In this document: positions 17,211 to 26,230 of the stretch, piece by piece
How the letters are laid out: every line of letters starts with the position of its first letter
Position numbering within the stretch: position 1 is the first letter of the stretch
Assembly: GCA_937927415.1 (NCBI GenBank)
Contig: CALBDS010000004.1
Location: forward strand, 588,821-652,820
Source: an uncultured Rhodospirillaceae bacterium
Lineage (GTDB): Bacteria; Pseudomonadota; Alphaproteobacteria; Azospirillales; Azospirillaceae
Reading direction: 5' to 3'
DNA: 64,000 bases
Position numbers and translations under genes: made by a program
The notes under the pieces: model-generated
The model's input: the letters and a program-made list of their open reading frames with translations, nothing else
The model's database searches: none
Told to the model about the DNA's origin: nothing

Positions 17211-18016
17211 GGCCCCTCCCCCTCCCCGGTCCAAGCATCGCCCGCGGCACCGAACGCCAGCCAGCCACCGTCAACCGCCAGCGCCGTGCCGGTGACGTAG
17301 CGAGCAGCATCGGAGGCAAGAAAGTACACCGCTTCGGCGATGTCGCCCGGCTGGGCCAACCGGCCCATCGGGACGCGCCGACGGATTGCCTCGACATCGA
17401 GGCGACCGCTGTCGGCCAGCGCGCGCACCAACTCTGTCGCCACGTAGCCCGGCGCCACCGCGTTGACGCGTACCCCTAGGGCCGCCCACTCGCAGGCCAT
17501 GGAACGCGTCATCGCGACGATGCCGGCCTTGGCCGCTCCATAGGCGTTCCGTCGCGGCAGGCCGGCAAAAGACGCGATGGAGGCGATGTTGACGATGCTC
17601 CCCCGTCCGGCGCTGATCATGTGGCGGGCCGCCTCCCGCGATACCAGGAAGGTGCCCGCAAGGTGAACGTCAAGGATGCGGCGGAAGCGCTCCGAATCCT
17701 GCTCCAGAGTTGGGACCATGGTGTCGGCAATGCCAGCGTTGTTCACCAACACATCGATGCGGCCAGCCGCTGCGACGAAGGTGGCGACGGCCTCCGCCAC
17801 CCCTTCCCCATCGGTCACATCGGCGGCCAGCGGCACATGGCCGGGGCCCAGTTCGGTGGCGCGGACGGTCGCCCGGTTGCCGTCGAGGTCGAGCAGGCCG
17901 ACGCGGTAACCGTGCCCGGCGAACAGGCGCGCTACAGCCCAGCCGATGCCATCGGCCGCCCCCGTAATCAGAGCGGTGAGCGGCAGGGATGATTCATCAG
18001 GCGTCGTCATGGTCAT
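17207..18016 (-). CDS. Short-chain dehydrogenase/reductase (SDR)
   Basis: A 269-residue classical SDR: cofactor motif TGAADGIG near residue 18, NNAG near 92, catalytic Ser in NIASIASF and YxxxK as YGAAK. Asp at the end of beta-strand 2 (LLDLDGNRA) points to NAD rather than NADP. The start at 18016 (or ATG 18010) lies inside the end of the upstream SDR gene, an overlap of 14-20 nt, so the two are co-translated. It probably oxidises a ring hydroxyl or hydroxyacyl group in the pathway served by the neighbouring flavoprotein; substrate unknown. Confidence 0.87.
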   Translation of the reverse strand: MTMTTPDESSLPLTALITGAADGIGWAVARLFAGHGYRVGLLDLDGNRATVRATELGPGHVPLAADVTDGEGVAEAVATFVAAAGRIDVLVNNAGIADTMVPTLEQDSERFRRILDVHLAGTFLVSREAARHMISAGRGSIVNIASIASFAGLPRRNAYGAAKAGIVAMTRSMACEWAALGVRVNAVAPGYVATELVRALADSGRLDVEAIRRRVPMGRLAQPGDIAEAVYFLASDAARYVTGTALAVDGGWLAFGAAGDAWTGEGEGP

Positions 18017-18806
18017 ACCCCGGCCGCGGAATGTGGCTCATCAAGGTCTGGGAGAAACCGCCATCCACCGTCAGGTCCTGCCCGGTGACGTAGCCGGCCT
18101 TCGGGCTGCACAGGAAGGCAACGACGGTGGCAATGTCCTCGGGACGACCGATGGCGCGGGTCGGGACGACGGCCCGGCGCCGCTCCTCGATGCCGGGTGC
18201 TCGGTAAAAGGATTCGCTGAGCGGGGTGCGGATCAAGCCGGGGCTGACGGCGTTGCATCGCACCCCGAACGGCCCCCATTCGAAGGCGATCTGGCGGGTC
18301 AGCATGACCACCGCCGCCTTGGCCGAACTATAGGCGCCGCTGTAGGCCTGGGGATGGGCAGCGGCGATGGAAGCGACGTTGACGATGGAGCCATGCCCCT
18401 GCTGGCGCATGCTATGCCCGAAAGCCTGGGCGCAGGAGAGATAGCCGGTGAGGTTGATGTCGAGCACCGCGCTCCAGTCCGCCGGATCGAGGGTGTCGAG
18501 GTGGCCCGGCCGCAGCACCCCGGCGTTGTTGACCAGCACGGTGCAGGGGCCAAAGGCGGTTTCGGTGGCCCGCACCATGGCGGCGACGGCGGCCCGGTCG
18601 CCAACATCGCAGCCGAGGCCGACCGCTTCGCCTCCTGTCGCGGTGATCTCCGCAGCAACCATATTGGCGGCCCCGTCATCGCGGTCGATGACAGCGACGC
18701 GACAGCCTGCTGCGGCAAGTTCGAGGGCGATGGCGCGGCCAATTCCGCCCCCGCCCCCAGTGACGGCGGCAACGCCGCCGGCCAGACCCAGCCAAGTGGT
18801 GTTCAT
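17997..18806 (-). CDS. Short-chain dehydrogenase/reductase (SDR)
   Basis: A 269-residue classical SDR with TGGGGGIG near residue 16, Asp after beta-2 (VIDRDDG, NAD preference), NNAG near 90, NVASIAAA with the catalytic Ser, and YSSAK. It ends in the usual YVTGQDLTVDGGFSQ motif. It is clearly different in sequence from the downstream SDR, so the pair probably handles different substrates or stereoisomers rather than being a tandem duplicate. It lies 51 nt after the binding-protein gene in a five-gene minus-strand unit. Confidence 0.88.
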   Translation of the reverse strand: MNTTWLGLAGGVAAVTGGGGGIGRAIALELAAAGCRVAVIDRDDGAANMVAAEITATGGEAVGLGCDVGDRAAVAAMVRATETAFGPCTVLVNNAGVLRPGHLDTLDPADWSAVLDINLTGYLSCAQAFGHSMRQQGHGSIVNVASIAAAHPQAYSGAYSSAKAAVVMLTRQIAFEWGPFGVRCNAVSPGLIRTPLSESFYRAPGIEERRRAVVPTRAIGRPEDIATVVAFLCSPKAGYVTGQDLTVDGGFSQTLMSHIPRPGYDHDDA

Positions 18807-18857
18807 GGATGTTCGTTTCCGGAAGATGCAGGCACAAGGAAAGGGCGTGGGACAGCG

Positions 18858-20105
18858 TTAGGCCTTGACGAAGGGACAGGCGCCTTCGCTCAGGGGACGG
18901 AACGCCTCCTCGGCCGGGATGGTCTGGACCAGTTCGTAGACATCGCCGGGTCCGGTGCTGGCGGCGGGCGCCTTCACCCGGAACAGATAGGCAGGGTGGA
19001 TCTTGCGCCCATCGGCGCGGATGTGTCCCTGCCCGAAGGCGTCGTCATCGGTCGGCATGGCCTTCATCGCCTCGACCACCGCCAGCCCCGAGGCCTTGGC
19101 CTTTTCCACCCCCACTGCCTTCACGGCCTTGAGGTAGTGCAGCACCACGGCATAGTCGCCGGCTTGGCTCATGTTGGGAAACACACCCCGGCCGAGCCGG
19201 GGCGCCACCCGCTTCATGAAGGCCCGCGTCCGGTCGTTGAGGTCCCAATAGAAGGTTTCTGTCTGTTGCAGCCCCTGGGCCACCTCCAGCCCCATGCCCT
19301 GGACATCGGTGATGTAGCCGACCAGCGCCGCCATGCGCATGCCGCCCTGGGAAACGCCGAACTCCTGGGCCTGCTTCAAACAGTTGATCAGTTCCGCGCC
19401 GGAGTTGGCGAAGCCCAGGGTGTTGGCCCCGCTGGCCTGGGCCTGCAACAGGAAGGAGGAGAAGTCGGCGGTACTGCCGTAGGGATAGGCGACGGAGCCC
19501 ACCACCTTGCCACCCGCAGCTTCGATGAACTTGGTAGCGTCGCGTTGGGAGGCGTGGCCGAAAGCGTAGTCGGCGGTGATGAAGAACCAGCGGTCGCCCC
19601 CGGTGCGCACGGACGCGGTGGTGGTGGAATGGGCGAGGCACCAGCTGTCCCAACTCCAGTGCACCCAGCGCTCGGAGCACTGCTCGCCGGTGATAACGGA
19701 ACTGCCGGCAGTGGTGACGAGCGCGACCTTGTCCTTGGCGGCGAGCAACTCGCGGGCGCCGAGCACAATGGCGCTGTTACCGACGTTGCTGATGGCGTCC
19801 ACCCCCTCCTCGTCAAACCACTGGCGAATCTTGGTCAGGCCGATGTCGGGCTTGTTCTGGTGGTCGGCCACCAGCACTTCCACGGCGATGCCGGGATTGG
19901 CGGCGGTGAACTCGGCCACGGCCTGTTCGGTGCAGGCGACGGTGACCGGGCCGGAGACGTCGCGGTAGATGCCCGACATGTCGGTGATGATCCCGATGCG
20001 GATCGGCTTCGTGGCGGCGCGGGCCCTGCCGCGACCGAAAGGCATGGCGGTCAGCCCGGCGGCCACCGCGGTCCCGCCCAGGAACGTCCTGCGCGACAGC
20101 AGCAT
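18858..20105 (-). CDS. Periplasmic substrate-binding protein, Tat-exported, Liv type
   Basis: A 415-residue Peripla_BP_6 protein. The N-terminus has a twin-arginine signal (SRRTFLGG) and a processing site near ARAA (about residue 31). The mature chain opens KPIRIGIITDMSGIYRDVSG. It shares the stretch DADHQNK/VADHQNKPDIG, the FSSFLLQAQAS run and overall layout with the binding protein at 41030-42313, so both may bind related cyclic acids. No permease genes are adjacent; the LivFGHM set at 26227-29612 has no binding protein beside it and could serve it. Confidence 0.9.
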   Translation of the reverse strand: MLLSRRTFLGGTAVAAGLTAMPFGRGRARAATKPIRIGIITDMSGIYRDVSGPVTVACTEQAVAEFTAANPGIAVEVLVADHQNKPDIGLTKIRQWFDEEGVDAISNVGNSAIVLGARELLAAKDKVALVTTAGSSVITGEQCSERWVHWSWDSWCLAHSTTTASVRTGGDRWFFITADYAFGHASQRDATKFIEAAGGKVVGSVAYPYGSTADFSSFLLQAQASGANTLGFANSGAELINCLKQAQEFGVSQGGMRMAALVGYITDVQGMGLEVAQGLQQTETFYWDLNDRTRAFMKRVAPRLGRGVFPNMSQAGDYAVVLHYLKAVKAVGVEKAKASGLAVVEAMKAMPTDDDAFGQGHIRADGRKIHPAYLFRVKAPAASTGPGDVYELVQTIPAEEAFRPLSEGACPFVKA

Positions 20106-20132
20106 GTTTTTCCTCCCTTTGGTTCGTTGTCG

Positions 20133-21839
20133 TCAGGCCACCGGCCCGACACCGGCGAGATGGCGGCCGGTGACATAGCCGAAGGTCATGATGGGACCCA
20201 GGGTGATCCCGGCTCCGGGATAGGCGCCGCCCATGATCGAGGCGCGGTCGTTGCCCACGGCGTAGAGCCCGCCGATGGCGTTGCCCCCAGGGTCCAGCAC
20301 CCGCCCGGCCACGTCGGTGCGCAAACCGTCGAAGGTTCCAAGGTCGCCCATCACCATCTTCACGGCGTAGAAGGGCGCCTTGCGCAGCGGCGCCACGCAC
20401 GGGTTGGGGTGATGGTCGGGATCGCCGAGATAGCGGTTGAAGGCCGTGCTCCCCCGCCCGAAGGCGGGATCGAGCCCGCTTTCCGCCGGTCCGTTGTAGT
20501 CGCGGACGGTCGCCTCCAAGGCATCGGGATCGACCCCGATGCGCGCCGCCAGGTCCCGCACGGTCTCCCCACGGACGAGATAGCCGGACCGCAGGTGCCG
20601 CCCCATGGGGACCGGCGCCGGCTTGACGTAGCCGAGGCCGTATTTGCGGATCGCCGCGTGGTCGCAGATCAGCCACGCCGCGGTCTCCCCACCCAGCTCG
20701 CTGGCGGCGATCATGCCTTCACCCACGTCGTGATAGGAGTTGGACTCGTTGACGAAGCGGCGGCCATCGAGGGCCACGGCGATCACGCCCGGCTTGTAAC
20801 GGTCCACCAGATGGGGAAAGACCAGCGGCGGCGCCCCGGGGCGAAGAATGCGCGACACCGGCATCCACGCCGCGGCATGGGGATAGCGCGCCTCCATCCG
20901 GGCGCCAGCCGCTTCCGCCAGACGCAGGCCGTCGCCGGTGTTGCCGGCGGGCACCGGGGACAGATGTTCGCCGCCGCGGCGCCGATGCGGATAGATGGCG
21001 CCGATGCGCTCCAGGTCGTGCGAGAAGCCGCCGCAGGCGAGCACCACGCCCTTGCGCGCCAGGATCGTTCGGCCGGCGCCAAGGTCGACCCCACTCACCA
21101 CCGCGCCGTCGCGCAGCAGCCCCTTGGCCGGCGTGCCGGTGAGAATGGGAATGCCGAGGTCGATGGCCGACTTGGCCAGCCGCGCCGCCAGGGCGTTGCC
21201 GCTGGTCACCTGCACGCCGCGCCCGTGGCGCAGCACCTCACGGGCATGGGCAAACAGGCGCCGCGCCACATAAAGGGCGGACGCCGGCGACCGGGTGGCG
21301 TTGAAGAAGTGCTTCAATTCGGCGTTTGACGAATTGAACATCATCCCCATGAAGGTGATGCTTTCCAGCGGCGGCCGCAGACGGGCCAGATCGGCGCCGA
21401 GCCGGCTGGAATCGTAGGGCACCGCCGTCACCGAGCGCCCGATGGGTACGCCACCGTCGGCATCGGGATGATAGTCCGGATAGGCGGACAGGACGAACTT
21501 CACCTCGGTTTCCCGTTCGAGGAACGCCAGCATCTCCGGGCCGTGATCGAGGAAGGCCTCGATGGCAGTGCTGTCATAGAAATTTCCGGCCTCGTGTTTC
21601 AGATAGGCGCGCGCCGCATCCCGGCCGTCGGCATGACCCGCCGCCTTGGCAAGGTGGTTGCCGGGGATCCAGAGAACCCCGCCGGAAAAGGCGGTGGTGC
21701 CGCCGAACACCGGTTCCTTCTCGATCACCACCACGTCCAGCCCGTGCTTCTTCGCGGTGATGGCGGTGGTCAACCCGCCGGCACCGGAGCCGACGACCAC
21801 CACATCGCAAGCGCGCGCCACGCGCCCAACTCCAGACAT
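20133..21839 (-). CDS. FAD-dependent oxidoreductase, 3-ketosteroid-dehydrogenase/fumarate-reductase family
   Basis: A 568-residue flavoprotein with the dinucleotide motif VVVGSGAGGLTTAITAKKHG at residue ~13 and the FAD_binding_2 hallmark FGGTTAFSGGVLWIPGN. The C-terminal AYPGAGITLGPIMTFGYVTG is typical of 3-ketosteroid dehydrogenase-like desaturases. Such enzymes introduce C=C bonds next to a ring ketone. I chose ATG 21839, which has GGAGGAG just upstream; the frame stays open further but without a start signal. Followed by binding-protein and two SDR genes, it suggests oxidation of a cyclic alcohol to a ketone and then desaturation. Which ring compound is not shown by the sequence. Confidence 0.85.
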   Translation of the reverse strand: MSGVGRVARACDVVVVGSGAGGLTTAITAKKHGLDVVVIEKEPVFGGTTAFSGGVLWIPGNHLAKAAGHADGRDAARAYLKHEAGNFYDSTAIEAFLDHGPEMLAFLERETEVKFVLSAYPDYHPDADGGVPIGRSVTAVPYDSSRLGADLARLRPPLESITFMGMMFNSSNAELKHFFNATRSPASALYVARRLFAHAREVLRHGRGVQVTSGNALAARLAKSAIDLGIPILTGTPAKGLLRDGAVVSGVDLGAGRTILARKGVVLACGGFSHDLERIGAIYPHRRRGGEHLSPVPAGNTGDGLRLAEAAGARMEARYPHAAAWMPVSRILRPGAPPLVFPHLVDRYKPGVIAVALDGRRFVNESNSYHDVGEGMIAASELGGETAAWLICDHAAIRKYGLGYVKPAPVPMGRHLRSGYLVRGETVRDLAARIGVDPDALEATVRDYNGPAESGLDPAFGRGSTAFNRYLGDPDHHPNPCVAPLRKAPFYAVKMVMGDLGTFDGLRTDVAGRVLDPGGNAIGGLYAVGNDRASIMGGAYPGAGITLGPIMTFGYVTGRHLAGVGPVA

Positions 21840-22041
21840 GTCTCCTCCCTTTCGCCCGCGACCGGCGACCCCATGCGCTGCGATCCGCCGGGCGTTCGCG
21901 GCATGCAATTTTGTTGTCTTTGGAAATGATTGCCTGGAGAAGCATTTAAGAGGAATGGACGATCGGGGGAATTTCTTGCACAATCCTCCGGAACATCCGG
22001 GCGCCCCGGGGTGGCGTCAGCAACACGTCGCAAAGCGGCCC

Positions 22042-22935
22042 ATGACGACAATCCCGCAAATTTTAAGATTTTTCCTCTATGAAGAGGCTCCCTCGGATGT
22101 GGAGTTGGATTTTTTGAACGTGGAGGCGATTCCGCTGCGCAGCGGCGCCCACAATTGGATGATTCGCCCACACTCCCACCCCAACCATGTACAGATCCTG
22201 ATGGTGACGCACGGCGGCGGTGCCATCACCATGGACGGCGTGCTGTGGGAAATCACTCCTCCCGGCCTAGTGATCGTCCCGGCCGGTACCGTCCACGAGA
22301 TTTCGTTCCGCCCCAACACAGACGGCATCGTCATCACCGTCGCCTCGGCCTACGTCGCGACGACGGTGGAGGAGGACCGGCGCCTCCTGGACGCCACCCT
22401 CACCCCGATGGCGCTCACCCCGGCGCCGGATGTTCTGACGGCTCACGGGTTGCTGGAGGTGTTCGAAGCGCTGTTGCGGGAGTTCACCTGGTCGGGACCG
22501 GCGCGACGGATGGCGATCAAGAGCCACTTTCTGCGCCTGCTCGTGATCTTCCTGCGTCTGGATAACGCGCGCAAGCAGACCTCAAGCGGCCCTGGACGCC
22601 GCCATGCCGCCATCGTCGAGCGGTTCCGCGCGGAAATTGAAGAGGGGTTCCGGGTGCACAAGCGCCTTGATCACTATTTGCGCCGGCTTGGCGTGTCCGC
22701 GTCGCGACTGCACGAATCCTGTCAGATCGTCGCCGGGACCAGCCCCGCCGCGCTGCTCCACGACCGGGTGGTCATCGAGGCCAAACGACTCTTGGTCTAT
22801 TCTGGCGTTTCTGTTGCTGAGATCGCCCATCGCCTGGGATTTGAGGATCCTGCCTATTTCAGTCGCTTCTTCAGCCAGCGGGCGGGATGTTCGCCGCGCG
22901 CCTACCGTGTGGAGGCGCTGGCCCACATCCGCTGA
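22042..22935 (+). CDS. AraC-family regulator with cupin sensor domain
   Basis: About 297 residues: an N-terminal AraC-type cupin (IRPHSHPNHVQILMVTHGGG, PPGLVIVPAGTVHEISF) and a C-terminal double HTH (VSVAEIAHRLGFEDPAYFSR, FSQRAGCSPRAYR). The layout resembles PobR/HpaA-type regulators of aromatic acid genes. It is divergent from the flavoprotein/SDR unit, the likely target. The start is uncertain: ATG 22042 gives a normal-length protein without a clear ribosome-binding site; ATG 21955, with AAGAGGA touching it, would add 29 residues of low-complexity sequence. Confidence 0.85.
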   Translation: MTTIPQILRFFLYEEAPSDVELDFLNVEAIPLRSGAHNWMIRPHSHPNHVQILMVTHGGGAITMDGVLWEITPPGLVIVPAGTVHEISFRPNTDGIVITVASAYVATTVEEDRRLLDATLTPMALTPAPDVLTAHGLLEVFEALLREFTWSGPARRMAIKSHFLRLLVIFLRLDNARKQTSSGPGRRHAAIVERFRAEIEEGFRVHKRLDHYLRRLGVSASRLHESCQIVAGTSPAALLHDRVVIEAKRLLVYSGVSVAEIAHRLGFEDPAYFSRFFSQRAGCSPRAYRVEALAHIR

Positions 22936-22991
22936 CCAATCGGCCAGCGGTAGCGATGGGGCCGGGCGTCCTCGCCGTATGAAAGCCGTGT

Positions 22992-23090
22992 TCAGACCCT
23001 CGCGATCCGTAAGCCGCCGATGATTGCTTCGCCGGTCACATAGGGGAAGGTGCCGGCGGCGAACGCGGCGGCACCGAAACCAAAGAGACG
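22992..23090 (-). pseudogene. Possible 3' relic of an SDR gene
   Basis: Between the AraC and LysR genes the minus strand reads AAFAAGTFPYVTGEAIIGG, then LRIARV and a stop at 22992. This resembles the YVTGEAIIVDGG tail of SDR enzymes with small losses. Upstream the frame shows no further SDR sequence. The signal is short and could be chance. Confidence 0.3.
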
Positions 23091-23147
23091 GAAGCCAGCC
23101 CACATGACCTCGCTGCTTATGGGATTTGTCCAGGACAGGCCAGAAAC

Positions 23148-24032
23148 TCAGGGGCTTGGAACCGTTACCAAGCGCATGGCTTCGATGAAGCGTCGGGCCG
23201 GCAATGTCAGACCGGCTGTCGGGCACGCCGCCACGATACGAAGGGTGAGCCGTGGCACCAATGGCCGCGTGACGATGCCGGCCAAAGGCATAAAAATATT
23301 CGAGACTGGCTGCACAGCAACACCAAGACCGGCCGACACCAATGCCAACCGGACCTCCTGACTGGGCAACGGCGCGGTCACGTGCAACTTAAGACCAAGC
23401 GCATGGCCGGCAGCAAGAAGCAAAGCGTCTGCAGTACCAGCATGACCAGGCGACCCAACGACAAGAAGCTCTTTGGACAATTGGCGGATATCAATATTTT
23501 CTTCGACAGATAGAGGGTGATTTTCCGCCAATGCAATATTAATATCCTCCACCCATAGAGGCTCAGCAATAACATTGTCGCGGACCGCCTCCAATGGCAA
23601 CAACACAATGTCCAACATCTCCCTGTCGAGCATCGCAAGCAAGTTTGACGAAGAATTAGAGCTTACGAACACGTCAAAATCGGATCCCTCCATGAAGGCA
23701 TGCAATCTATTCGAAAAATAACTTGTTGCGGAATCGCTTGTAATCCCAAGCCGCATCGGGACAGCACCCCCATCTGCAACAGCTCGAGCGATACGCGTAG
23801 CGCGCTCAAGAACAGCAAGAGCACATCGGATCTCACTTAGAAACACAGTACCGGCAGGTGTAAGGCTGCTGCCCCAAGCGTTGCGCGCCACCAATTGCAC
23901 GCCTACGTCCGCTTCCAGTGCCCGGATGGATTGGCTGAGTGCCGGTTGACGCAAACCAAGCTGACGGGCAGCCCGATGAATGCTGCCAGTTTCAGCCAAC
24001 ATTGTCAGATGGTGGAGATGGCGCAATTCCAT
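23148..24032 (-). CDS. LysR-family regulator
   Basis: About 294 residues, opening MELRHLHHLTMLAETGSIHR with a classical LysR HTH (LGLRQPALSQSIRALEADVG) and a normal effector domain (VPMRLGITSDSAT onwards). An alternative ATG at 24041 adds three residues. It is a close paralogue of the interrupted LysR at 8300-10102. It is the last gene of the long minus-strand CHC unit, 65 nt after the chemoreceptor gene. Its central part (about 23480-23760) is visibly AT-richer than its neighbours, hinting at separate origin. Confidence 0.88.
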   Translation of the reverse strand: MELRHLHHLTMLAETGSIHRAARQLGLRQPALSQSIRALEADVGVQLVARNAWGSSLTPAGTVFLSEIRCALAVLERATRIARAVADGGAVPMRLGITSDSATSYFSNRLHAFMEGSDFDVFVSSNSSSNLLAMLDREMLDIVLLPLEAVRDNVIAEPLWVEDINIALAENHPLSVEENIDIRQLSKELLVVGSPGHAGTADALLLAAGHALGLKLHVTAPLPSQEVRLALVSAGLGVAVQPVSNIFMPLAGIVTRPLVPRLTLRIVAACPTAGLTLPARRFIEAMRLVTVPSP

Positions 24033-24097
24033 CGCAGGCATCACCTTCACAACATCATGCCACACGGGCGTCGCCCACGGCGCCAAGGCACCACATG

Positions 24098-26230
24098 TCA
24101 TGCCGCCCGGATATCGACCAGAAGGCCCTCGACCTCACGTTGCAGTTGCTCGGCTTGGCGCGTGAGATCCTGTGAGGAGCCGAGCACGTCGCCGGCCGCA
24201 CCCCGCGTCTCATCGGCGGCCCTGGCGACACCGCCGATGATCGTGGTTACCGCCTGCGTGGCCTGCGCCGCCAGTTGCGCATTGCCGGCGATGCGGACCG
24301 TCGCCCCCTCCTGTTCCTCAACGGCATGGGCGACGGTGCAGGAGATCCGTCCCATTTCGTCGATCACGCGGATGATTTCGCCGATTGCGGCGGCGGCGCC
24401 TTCGGTGACATCCTGCATGGACTCGATCTGCGCCGTGATCTCACCGGTCGCCCTGGAGGTCTGGCCGGCGAGGTTCTTGACCTCATTCGCAACCACGGCG
24501 AAGCCTTTGCCCGCATCGCCGGCGCGGGCCGCCTCGATGGTGGCGTTCAGCGCCAACAGATTGGTCTGCGCGGCCACATTGTGGATCAGCTGAATCACGG
24601 CGCCGATGCGCGCTCCTGTTTCGACGAGCATACGCACGGTCCCTTCCGCTTGGCTGGCAGCACCCACCGCCGCCTTGGTGATGCGACTGGACTCGGCGAT
24701 ATGACGGCCGATGTCGCCAATGGACAGGCGAAGCTGACCGGCGGCGCTGGCCACCGTACCGACATTCGCCGCCGTCTGGTCACCGGCCGCGGCGACCTCC
24801 GTCGCCTGGTGCAGCAACCGTTCGGCCCCGTTCGTCATGGCCCGTGCGGTGCCTTCAAGGCCGCTGGCCGCGGTTGCCACAGCGCGCACAATGCCGCCAA
24901 GTTTGGCGTCGAAGTCCTGGGCGAGCTGTTCCAGCTTGCGCGCCCGCTCCTCGCGGGTGGCGCGGGTGCGCTCCTGCTCCATCCGCAACGCATCGGCCCG
25001 GATCAGTTCCTCCTTGAAGACCTGCATGGCCCGCGCCATGTCGCCGACCTCGTCGCGGCGACCGAGATCGGGAACGATGAGGTCACGCTCGCCCGACGCC
25101 AGGCGCTGCATGGAGCCGCTGAGCGCTGCCATGGGGCGTGTGATGCCCCGCGCGAACAGGATGCCGCCGGCACTCAACGCCAGCACCAGAACGGCACCGA
25201 CCGCAATCATGTGGTCGCGCATCGAGGCGACCGGAGCGAGGATCTCGCCGAGCGCCGCTTCAGCCACGATCGACCAGTCGAGTTCGCTGCGTCGCAAAGG
25301 ACGCACGGCGGCCAGGACCGGCGCCGGGCCGGAGGCGGCGACCGCGTTCCCAATTCCCGGACGCGCAATGCCGGCGCCCCCCTCATAGCGGCGCAGAACC
25401 GCCGGCCCATCCGCAAAGCGCGGTGTGCTGCGAAACAACCCGTCGCCGCCGACGATGAACGTATCGCCCGTATTCCCCATGCCCTCCGTCGTCCGCATGA
25501 TGCGGTCGAGCCCGTCCGGGCGCAGCCGGAACACAAGCACGGAGAGCAGTTGCCCACCACCGTTCGGCTCCGGCAGCAACACCGGAGTGGCGATGAATGC
25601 CGACGGGCGTCCTTCGTCGTCTCCGTAAGCGAGGAAATCGACGACGCGCACGTCCCCGGCTTGAGGGGCGTGACGAAACGTCTCCAGCAGAGCCGCCAGC
25701 GGGCCTGAACCGACCGGAGCGGCAAAGTCGTTGCCCTTCGCGGCGCTGAAGACGATGTTCCCTTCCGGCGAGAGCAACAACACGTCGGCCAAGCCGCGTC
25801 GCCGCACCAGGTCGCTCATCCAACCGGCGATTCGCTGGTGCGCACCGTCATACAGGCTCCCGCCGGTGCTCTCCAGCCTCCAGCGCTCGGCCGGCGGGTA
25901 GGGATTCTCCTCGACGTACCGCTTCCGAAGCGCCGCTGCGGCGTCACCGGAGCGCTCCGCCTCGACGCGCCAGCCATTGCCCAGCGCCACGACCGCGTCG
26001 CGTAGCGAGCGCGTGCCGGCGGTGAGAACGGCGTCGCCCTCCAGCCCCGCGAGGTAGGCCCGCACACTGGCTTCGCGAGCGTCGGCAAGGGCAACCAGCT
26101 TGTGTTCCGCAGCCTCGTGCAGACGGTCGCTGGCCGCCAGATAGCCGAACGAGCCCAGAGAAACGCCGGCCAGCACCGCCGAGGCCGCCAGAGCCAACGG
26201 AATCCTGTGCCGCAACTTCAGGCGGTTCAT
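24098..26230 (-). CDS. Methyl-accepting chemotaxis protein with large periplasmic sensor
   Basis: 710 residues. TM1 is at about 11-32 (PLALAASAVLAGVSLGSFGY), followed by a periplasmic region of about 300 residues resembling a double-Cache sensor. TM2 is near 350-372 (MIAVGAVLVLALSAGGILFA), then HAMP. The signalling domain hairpin tip includes QTNLLALNATIEAARAGDAG and KGFAVVANEVKNLAGQT. ATG 26230 overlaps the livM stop by 4 nt (ATGA), so receptor and transporter subunits are translated together. This suggests taxis towards the transported compound or its binding protein. No other chemotaxis gene is present in the window, so it must use the cell's general system. Confidence 0.92.
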   Translation of the reverse strand: MNRLKLRHRIPLALAASAVLAGVSLGSFGYLAASDRLHEAAEHKLVALADAREASVRAYLAGLEGDAVLTAGTRSLRDAVVALGNGWRVEAERSGDAAAALRKRYVEENPYPPAERWRLESTGGSLYDGAHQRIAGWMSDLVRRRGLADVLLLSPEGNIVFSAAKGNDFAAPVGSGPLAALLETFRHAPQAGDVRVVDFLAYGDDEGRPSAFIATPVLLPEPNGGGQLLSVLVFRLRPDGLDRIMRTTEGMGNTGDTFIVGGDGLFRSTPRFADGPAVLRRYEGGAGIARPGIGNAVAASGPAPVLAAVRPLRRSELDWSIVAEAALGEILAPVASMRDHMIAVGAVLVLALSAGGILFARGITRPMAALSGSMQRLASGERDLIVPDLGRRDEVGDMARAMQVFKEELIRADALRMEQERTRATREERARKLEQLAQDFDAKLGGIVRAVATAASGLEGTARAMTNGAERLLHQATEVAAAGDQTAANVGTVASAAGQLRLSIGDIGRHIAESSRITKAAVGAASQAEGTVRMLVETGARIGAVIQLIHNVAAQTNLLALNATIEAARAGDAGKGFAVVANEVKNLAGQTSRATGEITAQIESMQDVTEGAAAAIGEIIRVIDEMGRISCTVAHAVEEQEGATVRIAGNAQLAAQATQAVTTIIGGVARAADETRGAAGDVLGSSQDLTRQAEQLQREVEGLLVDIRAA

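Noticed and set aside
17946..21329. Very long plus-strand open frame (1127 codons) opposite the SDR, binding-protein and flavoprotein genes
   Set aside because: It is antisense to three well-supported genes. Its translation is low-complexity and rich in Gly, His and Arg, as GC-rich shadow frames are. No domain or start signal seen.
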